Shown: one piece after another, positions 38,125 to 45,858 of the stretch | How positions within the stretch are numbered: the stretch's first letter is position 1 | How the letters are laid out: every line of letters starts with the position of its first letter | Position numbers and translations under genes: made by a program | Assembly: GCA_022565795.1 (NCBI GenBank) | Contig: JAIUMA010000010.1 | Coordinates: 1-64,000 of the forward strand | Source of the DNA: Balneolia bacterium | GTDB lineage: Bacteria > Bacteroidota > Rhodothermia > Balneolales > Cyclonatronaceae | Direction of reading: 5' to 3' | Length of the DNA: 64,000 nt | The notes under the pieces: generated by a model | The model's input: only the letters and a program-made list of their open reading frames with translations | Told to the model about the DNA's origin: nothing | Database searches by the model: none

Positions 38125-39054
38125 ATGGCAAAAAAAGTATTAGGAAGAGGCCTTGGCGCCTACTTCCCGAATCTCGACGAAGACTCCGATAAAGAACAAA
38201 AAGAATCCGGCAAATCCGCTGATGGCGACGCAACAGGTACCGTTCGCGACAGAGTGAACGTAATCCTGCACGTGCCGGTCGAGTCGATTCGCATGAATCC
38301 GCATCAGCCGCGTACTGAGTTCGATACCTTTCGTCTTCAGGAGCTTTCAGACTCTATTAAGCAACACGGGCTCATACAACCAATTACGGTTCGCCATCTT
38401 GGCCAGGAGCGCTATGAGCTGATTTCCGGCGAGCGCCGCCTTCGCGCTACTCGTATGGCTGGCATCAAGACCATCCCGGCTTTTATACGTGAAGCCAATG
38501 ATGAGCAAATGATTACCTTCGCCATCATTGAAAACATACAGCGCGAGCAGCTAAACCCTATTGAGGTAGCGCTCGGTTATCAGCGCCTGATCGACGAATG
38601 TAACCTCAAACAGGAAGAAGTCGCTCAAAAAGTAGGACGTAACAGGACCACGGTTACAAACTCCCTGAGGCTTCTCAACCTTCCGGCTGCTATTCAGCAA
38701 GGGCTGAAGACCGGCAAAATCAGTGCCGGCCATGCCCGAACGCTGGTAAGCGTGGAAGATGAAGAAAAGCAGGAAGAGCTCTATAACAAGACTATCGAAA
38801 ATGAGTTATCGGTCCGCCAGCTTGAGGATTTGGTCCGCCTGATTGGCAAGCCAAAGAAAGGCAAAGCTAAGAAGTCCTCAGCTGCTACGCCTCAGGGTAT
38901 AGAGTATCGAGAAATTACAAACAGGCTGCGCCGCACGCTGGCAACTAAGGTGAATATTCGCAAGAAAGCCAAAGGAGGCGAAATCAAAATCGAGTACTAT
39001 TCTGATGATGAACTCGAGCGGCTGCTTTCCCTTTTCGACGGCATCAGGCAGTAA
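38125..39054 (+). CDS. parB: Chromosome-partitioning protein ParB/Spo0J
   Basis: The 309-residue protein has the N-terminal ParB/Srx domain with NPHQPRTEFD and the CTP-site motif GERRLRATRMAG, then IENIQREQLNPIE and a helix-turn-helix (QEEVAQKVGRNRTTVTNSLRLL). The C-terminal dimerisation domain follows a basic linker (KPKKGKAKK). It binds parS and slides on DNA as a CTP-dependent clamp. The start at 38125 follows the parA stop closely. Confidence 0.96.
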   Translation: MAKKVLGRGLGAYFPNLDEDSDKEQKESGKSADGDATGTVRDRVNVILHVPVESIRMNPHQPRTEFDTFRLQELSDSIKQHGLIQPITVRHLGQERYELISGERRLRATRMAGIKTIPAFIREANDEQMITFAIIENIQREQLNPIEVALGYQRLIDECNLKQEEVAQKVGRNRTTVTNSLRLLNLPAAIQQGLKTGKISAGHARTLVSVEDEEKQEELYNKTIENELSVRQLEDLVRLIGKPKKGKAKKSSAATPQGIEYREITNRLRRTLATKVNIRKKAKGGEIKIEYYSDDELERLLSLFDGIRQ

Positions 39055-39074
39055 CGGCTTAAAGCCCACCGTTT

Positions 39075-39836
39075 ATGGAATCCAACTCTTTCGGGCATAG
39101 CATCCGCATTTTTCATCCGCTGTTTTTTTCGGTAATGCTGGTGCTGTGCTTCTCCGGATTGAATGCTTCAGCGCAGGCAAATTCGGGGAACGGATTTCAT
39201 TTACAGCAGCTAAAGGCACACGATTACCAATTCAGTTTTAACGCTGGCAGCGAAATAAGGACTGACTTCAGACCTGTATCAAAGCCACTGCATGAGAGCC
39301 GTACAGACGTTACCTTTGCGCTTAAAGCCGATGCGCTGGAGTCCGCTGAACGAGATACGGTTCCGCTTCCCCGCGACGTGATGTTCCGCTCCCTTATCCT
39401 GCCAGGCTGGGGCCAGTACACTAATCGTCAGTCGTGGAAAATTCCACTCGTTTATGCTCTGATAGGCGGCGTAGCTTATTATTCCTATTATGCCGATACC
39501 CGATACAGAGGCTACAGGGCTGCATTTTACAACTCAAATCCGGAAAATACCGACTTTCGCTTTGGCGGTACGCCTTCATGGATCGATCCGAACGCCTCGC
39601 CAGATTTTCTGCGTGAATCACGCAATTTCTTCCGGAACCGCCGGGACTTCCTCATCATAGCAACTGTGCTATCCTACGGGCTGAACGTGCTCGATGCCTA
39701 TGTCTTTGCCCATATGCGCGATTTCGATGTTAGCGACGATCTCTCGAGCCGTAGTTTTGAAATCGGTTCTTCAGCGTTTACCGCTTCGGCCGGCAGCGCT
39801 CCTGTTCCACTTGTATCCCTCAATCTCCGTTTCTGA
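39075..39836 (+). CDS. DUF5683 protein
   Basis: The 253-residue protein follows parB by 20 bases and belongs to the same operon. An N-terminal hydrophobic segment is a signal peptide ending near NASAQA. The middle has the DUF5683 signature FRSLILPGWGQYTNRQSWKIPLVYALIGGVAYYSYY, with two hydrophobic stretches. A ParB-DUF5683 neighbourhood is common in Bacteroidota-like genomes. The role is unknown; a cell-envelope or outer-membrane location is likely. Confidence 0.85.
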   Translation: MESNSFGHSIRIFHPLFFSVMLVLCFSGLNASAQANSGNGFHLQQLKAHDYQFSFNAGSEIRTDFRPVSKPLHESRTDVTFALKADALESAERDTVPLPRDVMFRSLILPGWGQYTNRQSWKIPLVYALIGGVAYYSYYADTRYRGYRAAFYNSNPENTDFRFGGTPSWIDPNASPDFLRESRNFFRNRRDFLIIATVLSYGLNVLDAYVFAHMRDFDVSDDLSSRSFEIGSSAFTASAGSAPVPLVSLNLRF

Positions 39837-39854
39837 TTTTTTGCAGGTCCGGAT

Positions 39855-39864
39855 GCCATCACCC
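39855..39864 (+). repeat. GCCATCACCC word, intergenic copy
   Basis: An exact copy lies in the 50-base gap between the DUF5683 gene and the LOG-family gene. Confidence 0.7.
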
Positions 39865-39886
39865 TATACAACCTTTTCCGACAAAT

Positions 39887-40582
39887 ATGACTCCAAAAGA
39901 TAACGCACCGATTCCCGACAAATATTCAACTAACCTCAGAAACGACGTCTGGAGTATCTTCAAGGTGATGGGTGAATTTGTTGAGGGCTACGAAAAGATG
40001 TTTGAAATCGGGCCCTGCGTTTCCGTTTTCGGATCCGCCCGTATAGATGAAAACAGCCCCTACTACAAAATGACTGTCGAAATGTCTCAGCGGCTGACCG
40101 ATGTCGGTTTTGGCGTTATTACAGGTGGCGGACCCGGCCTTATGGAAGCGGCCAATCGAGGTGCTCAACAAGGAAACGGCAAATCGGTAGGACTCACGAT
40201 TCGGTTGCCGTTTGAAGCCGGTGCCAACGAATTTGTTGATAAGCAGCATCATATTGACTTCAACTACTTCTTCGCCCGTAAGGTGATGTTTGTGAAGTAC
40301 GCTCAGGGCTTCGTGGTTTTTCCCGGCGGTTTTGGCACCCTCGATGAGTTCTTCGAAAGCCTCACGCTTATGCAAACCGAAAAAATTGACCGGTTTCCGG
40401 TTGTGCTTATGGGCACAGAATACTGGCAGGGACTGGTCGACTGGATTCGGGACACGATGCTTGCATCAGGGGCCATCAGCGATAAAGATATGGACCTTTT
40501 CCTGCTTACAGACAGCATAGACGACGCTATCAATTATCTCACTGATTTTTACAAAGTTCACAAAATCGCCCCCAATTTTTGA
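39887..40582 (+). CDS. LOG-family (TIGR00730) Rossmann-fold protein
   Basis: The 231-residue protein has VFGSARI, the motif ITGGGPGLMEAANRGA and the family signature PGGFGTLDEFFE. LOG-family enzymes release free cytokinin from cytokinin riboside monophosphate, and bacterial relatives hydrolyse AMP or related nucleotides to ribose phosphate and base. The two conserved glycine-rich motifs are intact, so the enzyme is probably active. A short polar N-terminal extension precedes the core. Confidence 0.92.
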   Translation: MTPKDNAPIPDKYSTNLRNDVWSIFKVMGEFVEGYEKMFEIGPCVSVFGSARIDENSPYYKMTVEMSQRLTDVGFGVITGGGPGLMEAANRGAQQGNGKSVGLTIRLPFEAGANEFVDKQHHIDFNYFFARKVMFVKYAQGFVVFPGGFGTLDEFFESLTLMQTEKIDRFPVVLMGTEYWQGLVDWIRDTMLASGAISDKDMDLFLLTDSIDDAINYLTDFYKVHKIAPNF

Positions 40583-40702
40583 TATCGACTTCAAATTAAA
40601 TTATATTCGCAACGCTTCAGTTTTCGTCAGATATACTATCTGAAACAATCTGCTCGTTAAACTTCTGAATACTTTTACACACCGTAACCAACCAAGCTAC
40701 TT

Positions 40703-41686
40703 ATGTCTCAGGTTAAATTTTTTCTCTCTTCGCTGTTTGTTGCAGCGCTGCTCTTTTCGAGCCTTGATTATGCTGAGGCTCAATCCAGAGCCGAAGCCGT
40801 AGACTCCTTTAATGAAGCCCAGGACCTTCTGCGTGCAAACAACTTTGCAGAAGCTCTCGTTAAGTTCCAGGAGACCCGCTCTATCGCGCAGGCCGCCGGC
40901 GAAGATGCCGATGACATTCGCGAGCGTGCAGAAAACCAAATCCCCGGCGTGCAGGTACAGATTGCCCGTGCTGCCTACCAGGCACGTGAATTCGAGAGAG
41001 CTATAGATGAGTTCGACAAAGCCGCTGAACTGGCCGATGAACTTGGAAACTCTCAGGTGGCCCAGCAGGTACGTAATAACACGCTGGTTGTGTTATTACA
41101 GTGGGGTAACACAGAGTACAACAATAATAATAATGACAGAGCCGAGCAGATTTATCGTATGGCTCTGGAAAGAAACGAGAACTATCCGAATCCGTACTAC
41201 CAGCTCGGCCTTATTGAGCGTCGCCGCGGTAATTTGGACCAGGCGCTTGAGTACTTTGATACAGCCATCAATTTGGCACTTTCACAAAATCGCCAAAACG
41301 TTGCAGAGAGTGCAGAAGGTGCGGCTCGCGACTTCCTTACTTTCCAAGGTGCATCACAAATTGAAGAAGGGAATTATCGCCGTGCCATCCAGCTGCTTAC
41401 ACGTTCGCTGGAGTATGATACAAATCACGCCGAAACTTACTACCGTCTTTCCGAGGCGCATAACCTGCTCGGCAACTGGTCTGATGCTGTAAGTAACGCT
41501 AACAGGGCTCTTGAGCTTGAGCAGGGCGGACAGTCAGCACGTGCAAAAATCTACTTCGAGCTTGGCACGGCCTACATGAATCAAAACAACGAATCACAGG
41601 CTTGCAGCGCGTTCAGAAGCGCATCGGTTGGTAACTTCCGAGCAGCGGCAGAACACCATCTCGAACACGACCTGAACTGCCCGTAA
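40703..41686 (+). CDS. Exported tetratricopeptide-repeat protein
   Basis: The 327-residue protein has a signal peptide to about residue 27 (DYAEAQS), then tandem TPR motifs: AVDSFNEAQDLLRANNFAEAL, ... NPYYQLGLIERRRGNLDQALEYFD, ... AETYYRLSEAHNLLGNWSDAVSNANRALEL and a last repeat near 285-310. TPRs bind partner proteins; the periplasmic partner is unknown. A perfect terminator follows, so the gene is monocistronic or last in its unit. Confidence 0.85.
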   Translation: MSQVKFFLSSLFVAALLFSSLDYAEAQSRAEAVDSFNEAQDLLRANNFAEALVKFQETRSIAQAAGEDADDIRERAENQIPGVQVQIARAAYQAREFERAIDEFDKAAELADELGNSQVAQQVRNNTLVVLLQWGNTEYNNNNNDRAEQIYRMALERNENYPNPYYQLGLIERRRGNLDQALEYFDTAINLALSQNRQNVAESAEGAARDFLTFQGASQIEEGNYRRAIQLLTRSLEYDTNHAETYYRLSEAHNLLGNWSDAVSNANRALELEQGGQSARAKIYFELGTAYMNQNNESQACSAFRSASVGNFRAAAEHHLEHDLNCP

Positions 41687-41709
41687 TCTTACGATTGTAC
41701 AGTTTTTAT

Positions 41710-41747
41710 AAAGGCTTCCCGTCATAGCGACGGGAAGCCTTTTTTTG
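41710..41747 (+). terminator. Terminator after the TPR gene
   Basis: AAAGGCTTCCCGTC and GACGGGAAGCCTTT are perfect 14-bp arms around ATAGC, followed by T residues. Confidence 0.95.
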
Positions 41748-41751
41748 TTTG

Positions 41752-41761
41752 GGGTGATGGC
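41752..41761 (-). repeat. GCCATCACCC word, intergenic copy
   Basis: An exact minus-strand copy lies directly after the T-run of the terminator and before transketolase. Confidence 0.7.
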
Positions 41762-41878
41762 TTCCAAAGGTAATGAAAGACGGGGATTCGTTAAGCCCTT
41801 CATCAGATTTTTAAGTATCTTTGCCACAGTTCTAAACAGCCCGGATTAAATCATATTATTAACAAAAAAACCGACCTA

Positions 41879-43876
41879 ATGTCATTATCACTTGAACAGC
41901 GTTGTGTGCATACCATCCGTACACTTTCGATGGATGCGGTTCAAAAAGCGAACTCAGGACACCCCGGCATGCCTATGGGTATGGCCGATGTTGCTTATGT
42001 ATTATGGACAGAATTTCTGAAGCACAATCCAAAGAACCCGAAATGGGACAACCGTGATCGCTTTGTGCTTTCCGCAGGTCACGGCTCCATGCTGTTGTAT
42101 AGCCTTCTACACCTAACGGGCTACGACCTGAGCATGGAGGAAATCAAAAACTTCCGTCAGTGGGGCAGCATCACTCCCGGTCACCCGGAAGTGGGAATCA
42201 CTCCTGGCGTAGAAACCACAACCGGTCCCCTAGGTCAAGGATTTGCTAATGGAATCGGCATGGCGCTCGCTGAGGCACACCTTGGTGCGCGCTTTAACAA
42301 AGGCGATCAGAATATCATCGACCACTACACCTACGCAATTGTAAGTGACGGCGACCTGATGGAAGGCGTTACCCAGGAGGCCGCATCACTTGCCGGCCAC
42401 CTGAAGCTCGGCAAGCTCATCTATTATTATGATGACAACAAGATAACCATTGACGGCTCCACTGATCTTGCGTTCACGGAAGACGTGCAAAAACGCTTTG
42501 AAGCCTATGGCTGGCACTGTATTCCTATCGACGGTCACGACCGCGATGCCATCAGAAAAGCGACTAAAGAGGCGCAGTCAGTAACCGATAAGCCATCGCT
42601 TATACTTTGCCGCACCCACATCGGTTTCGGAAGCCCGAACAAGCAGGATACCGCGGGCAGCCACGGCTCTCCGCTGGGCGATGATGAAATCAACCTTACC
42701 AAAAAGGAATACGGCGTTGACCCGGAGAAGACCTTCCACATTGATGATGATGTCCTCGATTTCTACCGCAAGGCTGTAGACAAAGGCGCTGAAGCCGAAG
42801 CAGCCTGGAACAAAAAGCTTGATGCTTACAAGAGCTCAAACGCCGATCTGGCCGAGGAGTATACCTCAATAATGAGCGGCGGCATTCCCAAGAGCTGGAA
42901 TGAAGTGCTTCCAGTATTCGACGCTGATGCAAAAGGCATGGCTACGCGCAAAGCTTCCGGACTCGTGCTGGATGCCATCACCGAAAAAATCCCTGCACTT
43001 CTCGGCGGATCGGCTGACCTGACCGGCAGTAACCTGACTAAGGCGCAATCGGCTTCCATTCTGCAGGCCGACAACTATGGCGGAACCTATATCCACTACG
43101 GTATTCGCGAGCACGCCATGGGCGCTATGATGAACGGTATGGCGCTGCACGGCGGAGTGATTCCGTTTGGCGGCACCTTCCTGGTATTTTCCGACTATTG
43201 CCGTCCGACCATTCGTCTGGCCGGCCTTTCGCACATCCCGTCTGTTTTCGTATTTACCCACGACAGCATCGGACTGGGTGAAGACGGACCTACGCACCAG
43301 CCCGTAGAGCATCTGGCCGCGCTTCGCTCCATGATCAACGTGAAGGTACTTCGTCCGGCTGATGCCAACGAAACCGCTTACGCATGGCGTGCAGCCATCG
43401 AAAACAACAAAGGTCCAAGCTGCCTGGTGCTCACCCGTCAGAATCTACCAACGCTGGACCGTACAAAATATGCTTCTGCTGAAGGCACGCTCAAAGGAGC
43501 CTACACCCTCAACCCAAACGACAAGGACCCGAAGGCGATCATTATGTCGACCGGATCCGAGGTTGAGATTGCCCTGAAAGCGCACGAAATGCTGAAAACC
43601 GAGGGAATCACAACCCGCGTGGTAAGTATGCCGAGTTTTGAGCTGTTCGAAGCCCAGGATGAAGCCTACCGCAACGAGGTGATGCCCAAAGCCATCAAAA
43701 CCCGCGTTGCCGTTGAGGCCGCCGTTCCTATGGGATGGGAGCACTACACCGGAAGCCGCGAGAACGTGGTAGGCATGACCTCCTACGGCGCCTCAGCACC
43801 GTTTGAGACCCTGTACGAGAACTTTGGCATCACCGCAGAAGCCGTTGCCAAAAAGGTGAAGGCGCAACTGGCCTGA
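41879..43876 (+). CDS. tkt: Transketolase
   Basis: The 665-residue protein moves two-carbon ketol units in the pentose phosphate pathway. TPP-binding residues are in the N-terminal domain ([62 protein letters not shown]). The pyrimidine domain has [17 protein letters not shown] with the catalytic Glu, and [16 protein letters not shown]. The length is typical. The transcript ends in a hairpin containing the GGGTGATGG word. Confidence 0.97.
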   Translation: MSLSLEQRCVHTIRTLSMDAVQKANSGHPGMPMGMADVAYVLWTEFLKHNPKNPKWDNRDRFVLSAGHGSMLLYSLLHLTGYDLSMEEIKNFRQWGSITPGHPEVGITPGVETTTGPLGQGFANGIGMALAEAHLGARFNKGDQNIIDHYTYAIVSDGDLMEGVTQEAASLAGHLKLGKLIYYYDDNKITIDGSTDLAFTEDVQKRFEAYGWHCIPIDGHDRDAIRKATKEAQSVTDKPSLILCRTHIGFGSPNKQDTAGSHGSPLGDDEINLTKKEYGVDPEKTFHIDDDVLDFYRKAVDKGAEAEAAWNKKLDAYKSSNADLAEEYTSIMSGGIPKSWNEVLPVFDADAKGMATRKASGLVLDAITEKIPALLGGSADLTGSNLTKAQSASILQADNYGGTYIHYGIREHAMGAMMNGMALHGGVIPFGGTFLVFSDYCRPTIRLAGLSHIPSVFVFTHDSIGLGEDGPTHQPVEHLAALRSMINVKVLRPADANETAYAWRAAIENNKGPSCLVLTRQNLPTLDRTKYASAEGTLKGAYTLNPNDKDPKAIIMSTGSEVEIALKAHEMLKTEGITTRVVSMPSFELFEAQDEAYRNEVMPKAIKTRVAVEAAVPMGWEHYTGSRENVVGMTSYGASAPFETLYENFGITAEAVAKKVKAQLA

Positions 43877-43914
43877 TCCGAAGCTCCGTTCAGAAAATAA
43901 CGTTTAGTATATTT

Positions 43915-43958
43915 ATGGTGGGTGATGGCTTTAGGGTCGTCATCCACCATTTTTTTTG
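43915..43958 (+). terminator. Terminator of transketolase containing the recurrent word
   Basis: ATGGTGGGTGATGG pairs with CGTCATCCACCAT (with G-U pairs) and is followed by eight T residues. The left arm holds an exact reverse copy of GCCATCACCC (43920-43929). Confidence 0.85.
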
Positions 43959-43972
43959 ATTCGAATTGTGAA

Positions 43973-44053
43973 GGGAAACACTAAAGCACGAAAAATTAAA
44001 ACCACTAAATTTTCCTTTTTAGTGGTGATTGGTGCTTTATTTTTTAGTGTTTC
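43973..44053. repeat. Nested inverted-repeat element (AAACACTAAA type), copy 1
   Basis: Outer arms GAAACACTAAA (43975-43985) and TTTAGTGTTTC (44043-44053) are perfect complements. Inside lie AAAGCAC/GTGCTTT and CCACTAAA/TTTAGTGG. The left 13 bases, GGGAAACACTAAA, recur exactly at 48137-48149. It looks like a small intergenic hairpin element without coding capacity. Confidence 0.75.
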
Positions 44054-44096
44054 TTTTTAATGCTTGAATTCCACCACAGCAACAAATCAGCCACGC

Positions 44097-44387
44097 ATGG
44101 ACGACGACTATTTCGACAACGACGAAGCCCACGAGCTTCCCATAAACGGGATTCTGGATCTGCACTTTTTTAAGCCCAAAGAGGTGAAGGATCTGGTGCC
44201 CGACTACATTGAGGCGTGCCTGGAGAAGGAAATCTATCAGCTTAGAATAATCCACGGCAAGGGAACCGGCACGCTGCGGCGGCTTGTGCACTCCATACTC
44301 GAAAAACACCCCGATGTGGAAGCCTACTACCTCGGCACCGGAACCGGCAACTGGGGCGCTACGTCGGTGGATTTACGAAAAAGGTAA
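44097..44387 (+). CDS. Small Smr-domain protein
   Basis: About 96 residues from the ATG at 44097; a TTG start 33 bases upstream would fall next to the hairpin element and is unlikely. It is a stand-alone Smr domain: LDLHFFKPKEV (the conserved L-D-L-H/R motif) near residue 24 and HGKGTGTLRRLV near 55, the motif needed for nuclease activity in MutS2-type Smr domains. The N-terminus is very acidic. Such small proteins may nick or cut DNA or RNA, but the role is unknown. Confidence 0.85.
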   Translation: MDDDYFDNDEAHELPINGILDLHFFKPKEVKDLVPDYIEACLEKEIYQLRIIHGKGTGTLRRLVHSILEKHPDVEAYYLGTGTGNWGATSVDLRKR

Positions 44388-44407
44388 CGAAGCTCATTAC
44401 CCTTGAA

Positions 44408-44677
44408 CTAATGGTTGATCACAGCCAGGTTAGCCACGGCCAGGATCAGCCAGCCTACCGTAATGGTTGCCATCATCTGTTCGGTAGTCAGGGGTTTGCC
44501 GATAATCCGGTACACCAGCCAGGGAATTAAGGCCACGCCAATGGCAAAAAGCAGATGTCCGGCAATGCTCTCAAACATCCCGGAGAAGGTGATTTCAAAC
44601 GCAGTTACAGCCGACACTACGGCCGTCGCCACGATCAGCAAAATCCACCAGATGATGTGATTGGTGATGAGTTTCAT
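44408..44677 (-). CDS. Small three-helix membrane protein, unknown
   Basis: The 89-residue protein has three predicted transmembrane helices (about 6-27, 37-57 and 66-86) with short loops. Coding on this strand is supported by hydrophobic composition; the opposite frame looks like its shadow. No family was recognised. It is convergent with the Smr gene, 20 bases apart. Confidence 0.6.
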   Translation of the reverse strand: MKLITNHIIWWILLIVATAVVSAVTAFEITFSGMFESIAGHLLFAIGVALIPWLVYRIIGKPLTTEQMMATITVGWLILAVANLAVINH

Positions 44678-44966
44678 AAGCTATCTCCCAAAATTGGATT
44701 ATGATTTTCGCGTTGTTCCGGGACTATCTGTGATATACGGAGTGCAGGGGAGGAAGTTGGGATTGGCGAATTGCTAAGATCCGCGATATAACCTCATCTT
44801 TTTTACTAAAATGTACCGCATCTTAATTTACTCTACTTTGCAACTTGAGGATGTCAACAACTTTCATTGTGAACTAATATTACTTAATTTGAGGATATTC
44901 GAACAGAGCTAAAAGCCTTTCCAAAATCCGAAAAGTGCTAGTTCTCAGAACAAACCATTTTGAGTT
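44678..44966. other. Non-coding stretch before the toxin-antitoxin pair
   Basis: This AT-rich gap of 289 bases shows no frame or hairpin of note. It should contain the promoter of the toxin-antitoxin operon. Confidence 0.4.
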
Positions 44967-45176
44967 ATGAAAGAAGTAACCCTGAAAATACCCGATAAAA
45001 AGTTAGGTTTCTTCATGGAGCTCATCAATCAATTGGGCTTTGAAGTTATCGATGAAGTGGAGATACCCGAAGAGCATAAAGACATCGTCCGAAATCGCAT
45101 CTTAACTGCTAAACCCGAAGATGCTGTTACATGGGAAGAAGCCCGGGAGAAGCTCGTATTTGAAGAAAAAGCATGA
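44967..45176 (+). CDS. Putative antitoxin of a type II toxin-antitoxin pair
   Basis: The 69-residue protein (MKEVTLKIPDKKLGFFMELINQLG...) is short, acidic in its second half and starts with a beta strand and helix like small DNA-binding antitoxins. It precedes the toxin gene, whose start overlaps its stop (ATGA). Identity rests mainly on position and size. It should neutralise the toxin and repress the operon. Confidence 0.75.
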   Translation: MKEVTLKIPDKKLGFFMELINQLGFEVIDEVEIPEEHKDIVRNRILTAKPEDAVTWEEAREKLVFEEKA

Positions 45177-45478
45177 TAATGGCTTTTAGGATAGTTGTTG
45201 ATCCAAGGGCAATTGATGATATCCAGCAGGCGATTGCTTTCCTGGATGAAAAACAACCAGGACTCGGTAAACGATTTGATGCTGAACTCAACAAGTTCGT
45301 GCTAAGGCTTGGAAAAAATCCGTTTTTCCGTATCAGATACGACAGCGTCCGCTGTTTACCCCTACAGAAGTTTCCTTACATGATTCACTTTACTGTTGAT
45401 GAAACTAAAAAACTTGTTACTATTCAAGCGATATTCCACACATCAAGAGATCCTGAAAACTTGAAAAAGAGGTCTTAA
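45173..45478 (+). CDS. RelE/ParE-family toxin
   Basis: The 101-residue protein has the RelE/ParE fold pattern: IVVDPRAIDDIQQAIAFLDEKQPGLGKRFDAEL, then FRIRYDSVRCLPLQKFPYMIHFTVDE and a last strand TIQAIFHTSRDPENL. The spacing and the final HTSRDP motif are typical of the ParE/RelE group; residues do not settle whether it cuts mRNA or poisons gyrase. A second in-frame ATG at 45179 is possible. The gene is complete. Confidence 0.88.
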   Translation: MIMAFRIVVDPRAIDDIQQAIAFLDEKQPGLGKRFDAELNKFVLRLGKNPFFRIRYDSVRCLPLQKFPYMIHFTVDETKKLVTIQAIFHTSRDPENLKKRS

Positions 45479-45858
45479 TTAGACTTTCTAATTAGTTTTT
45501 AATAGCATTCGAATGACAATTCATGCATCCAGATGGTTAGATATTTCGGGTACCTGAATTAGGATTTTGTGGATTTAAGGATTGAAAGGATTCCTTGTTC
45601 ATACGCAGGAAAAAGCTGGTTATCCAATATTTCAATTCCACCCCGGCCATCCTTGATGGTATTTACAATCTGGGTATCCTAATTCACGGACTATGCCCAA
45701 AACCCTGTATCCCACTCCCTCATCCATCAATTTCACCAATCTTTACATCATGAGTGATTCCCGCGCTTGAAAATTCGGACCGGAGCGGTTATTCTGTTTA
45801 ACCAAACATATGGCGATTCATTTCGCTAAACCCAACGCTAACAAGCTCCGACCGATCT
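45479..45858. other. Non-coding stretch after the toxin with a dyad element
   Basis: No gene is seen in these 380 bases. TGAATTAGGAT (45555-45565) and ATCCTAATTCA (45676-45686) are perfect 11-bp inverted arms about 110 bases apart. Between them are AGGATT-type short direct repeats (AGGATTTT, AAGGATTG, AAGGATTCC). This may be a decayed intergenic mobile or repeat element. Confidence 0.5.

Noticed and set aside
37279-39054. parS site near parAB
   Set aside because: I looked for TGTTTCACGTGAAACA-like palindromes throughout; the CACGTG words found (for example 34574, 38270, 51501) lack the flanking arms.
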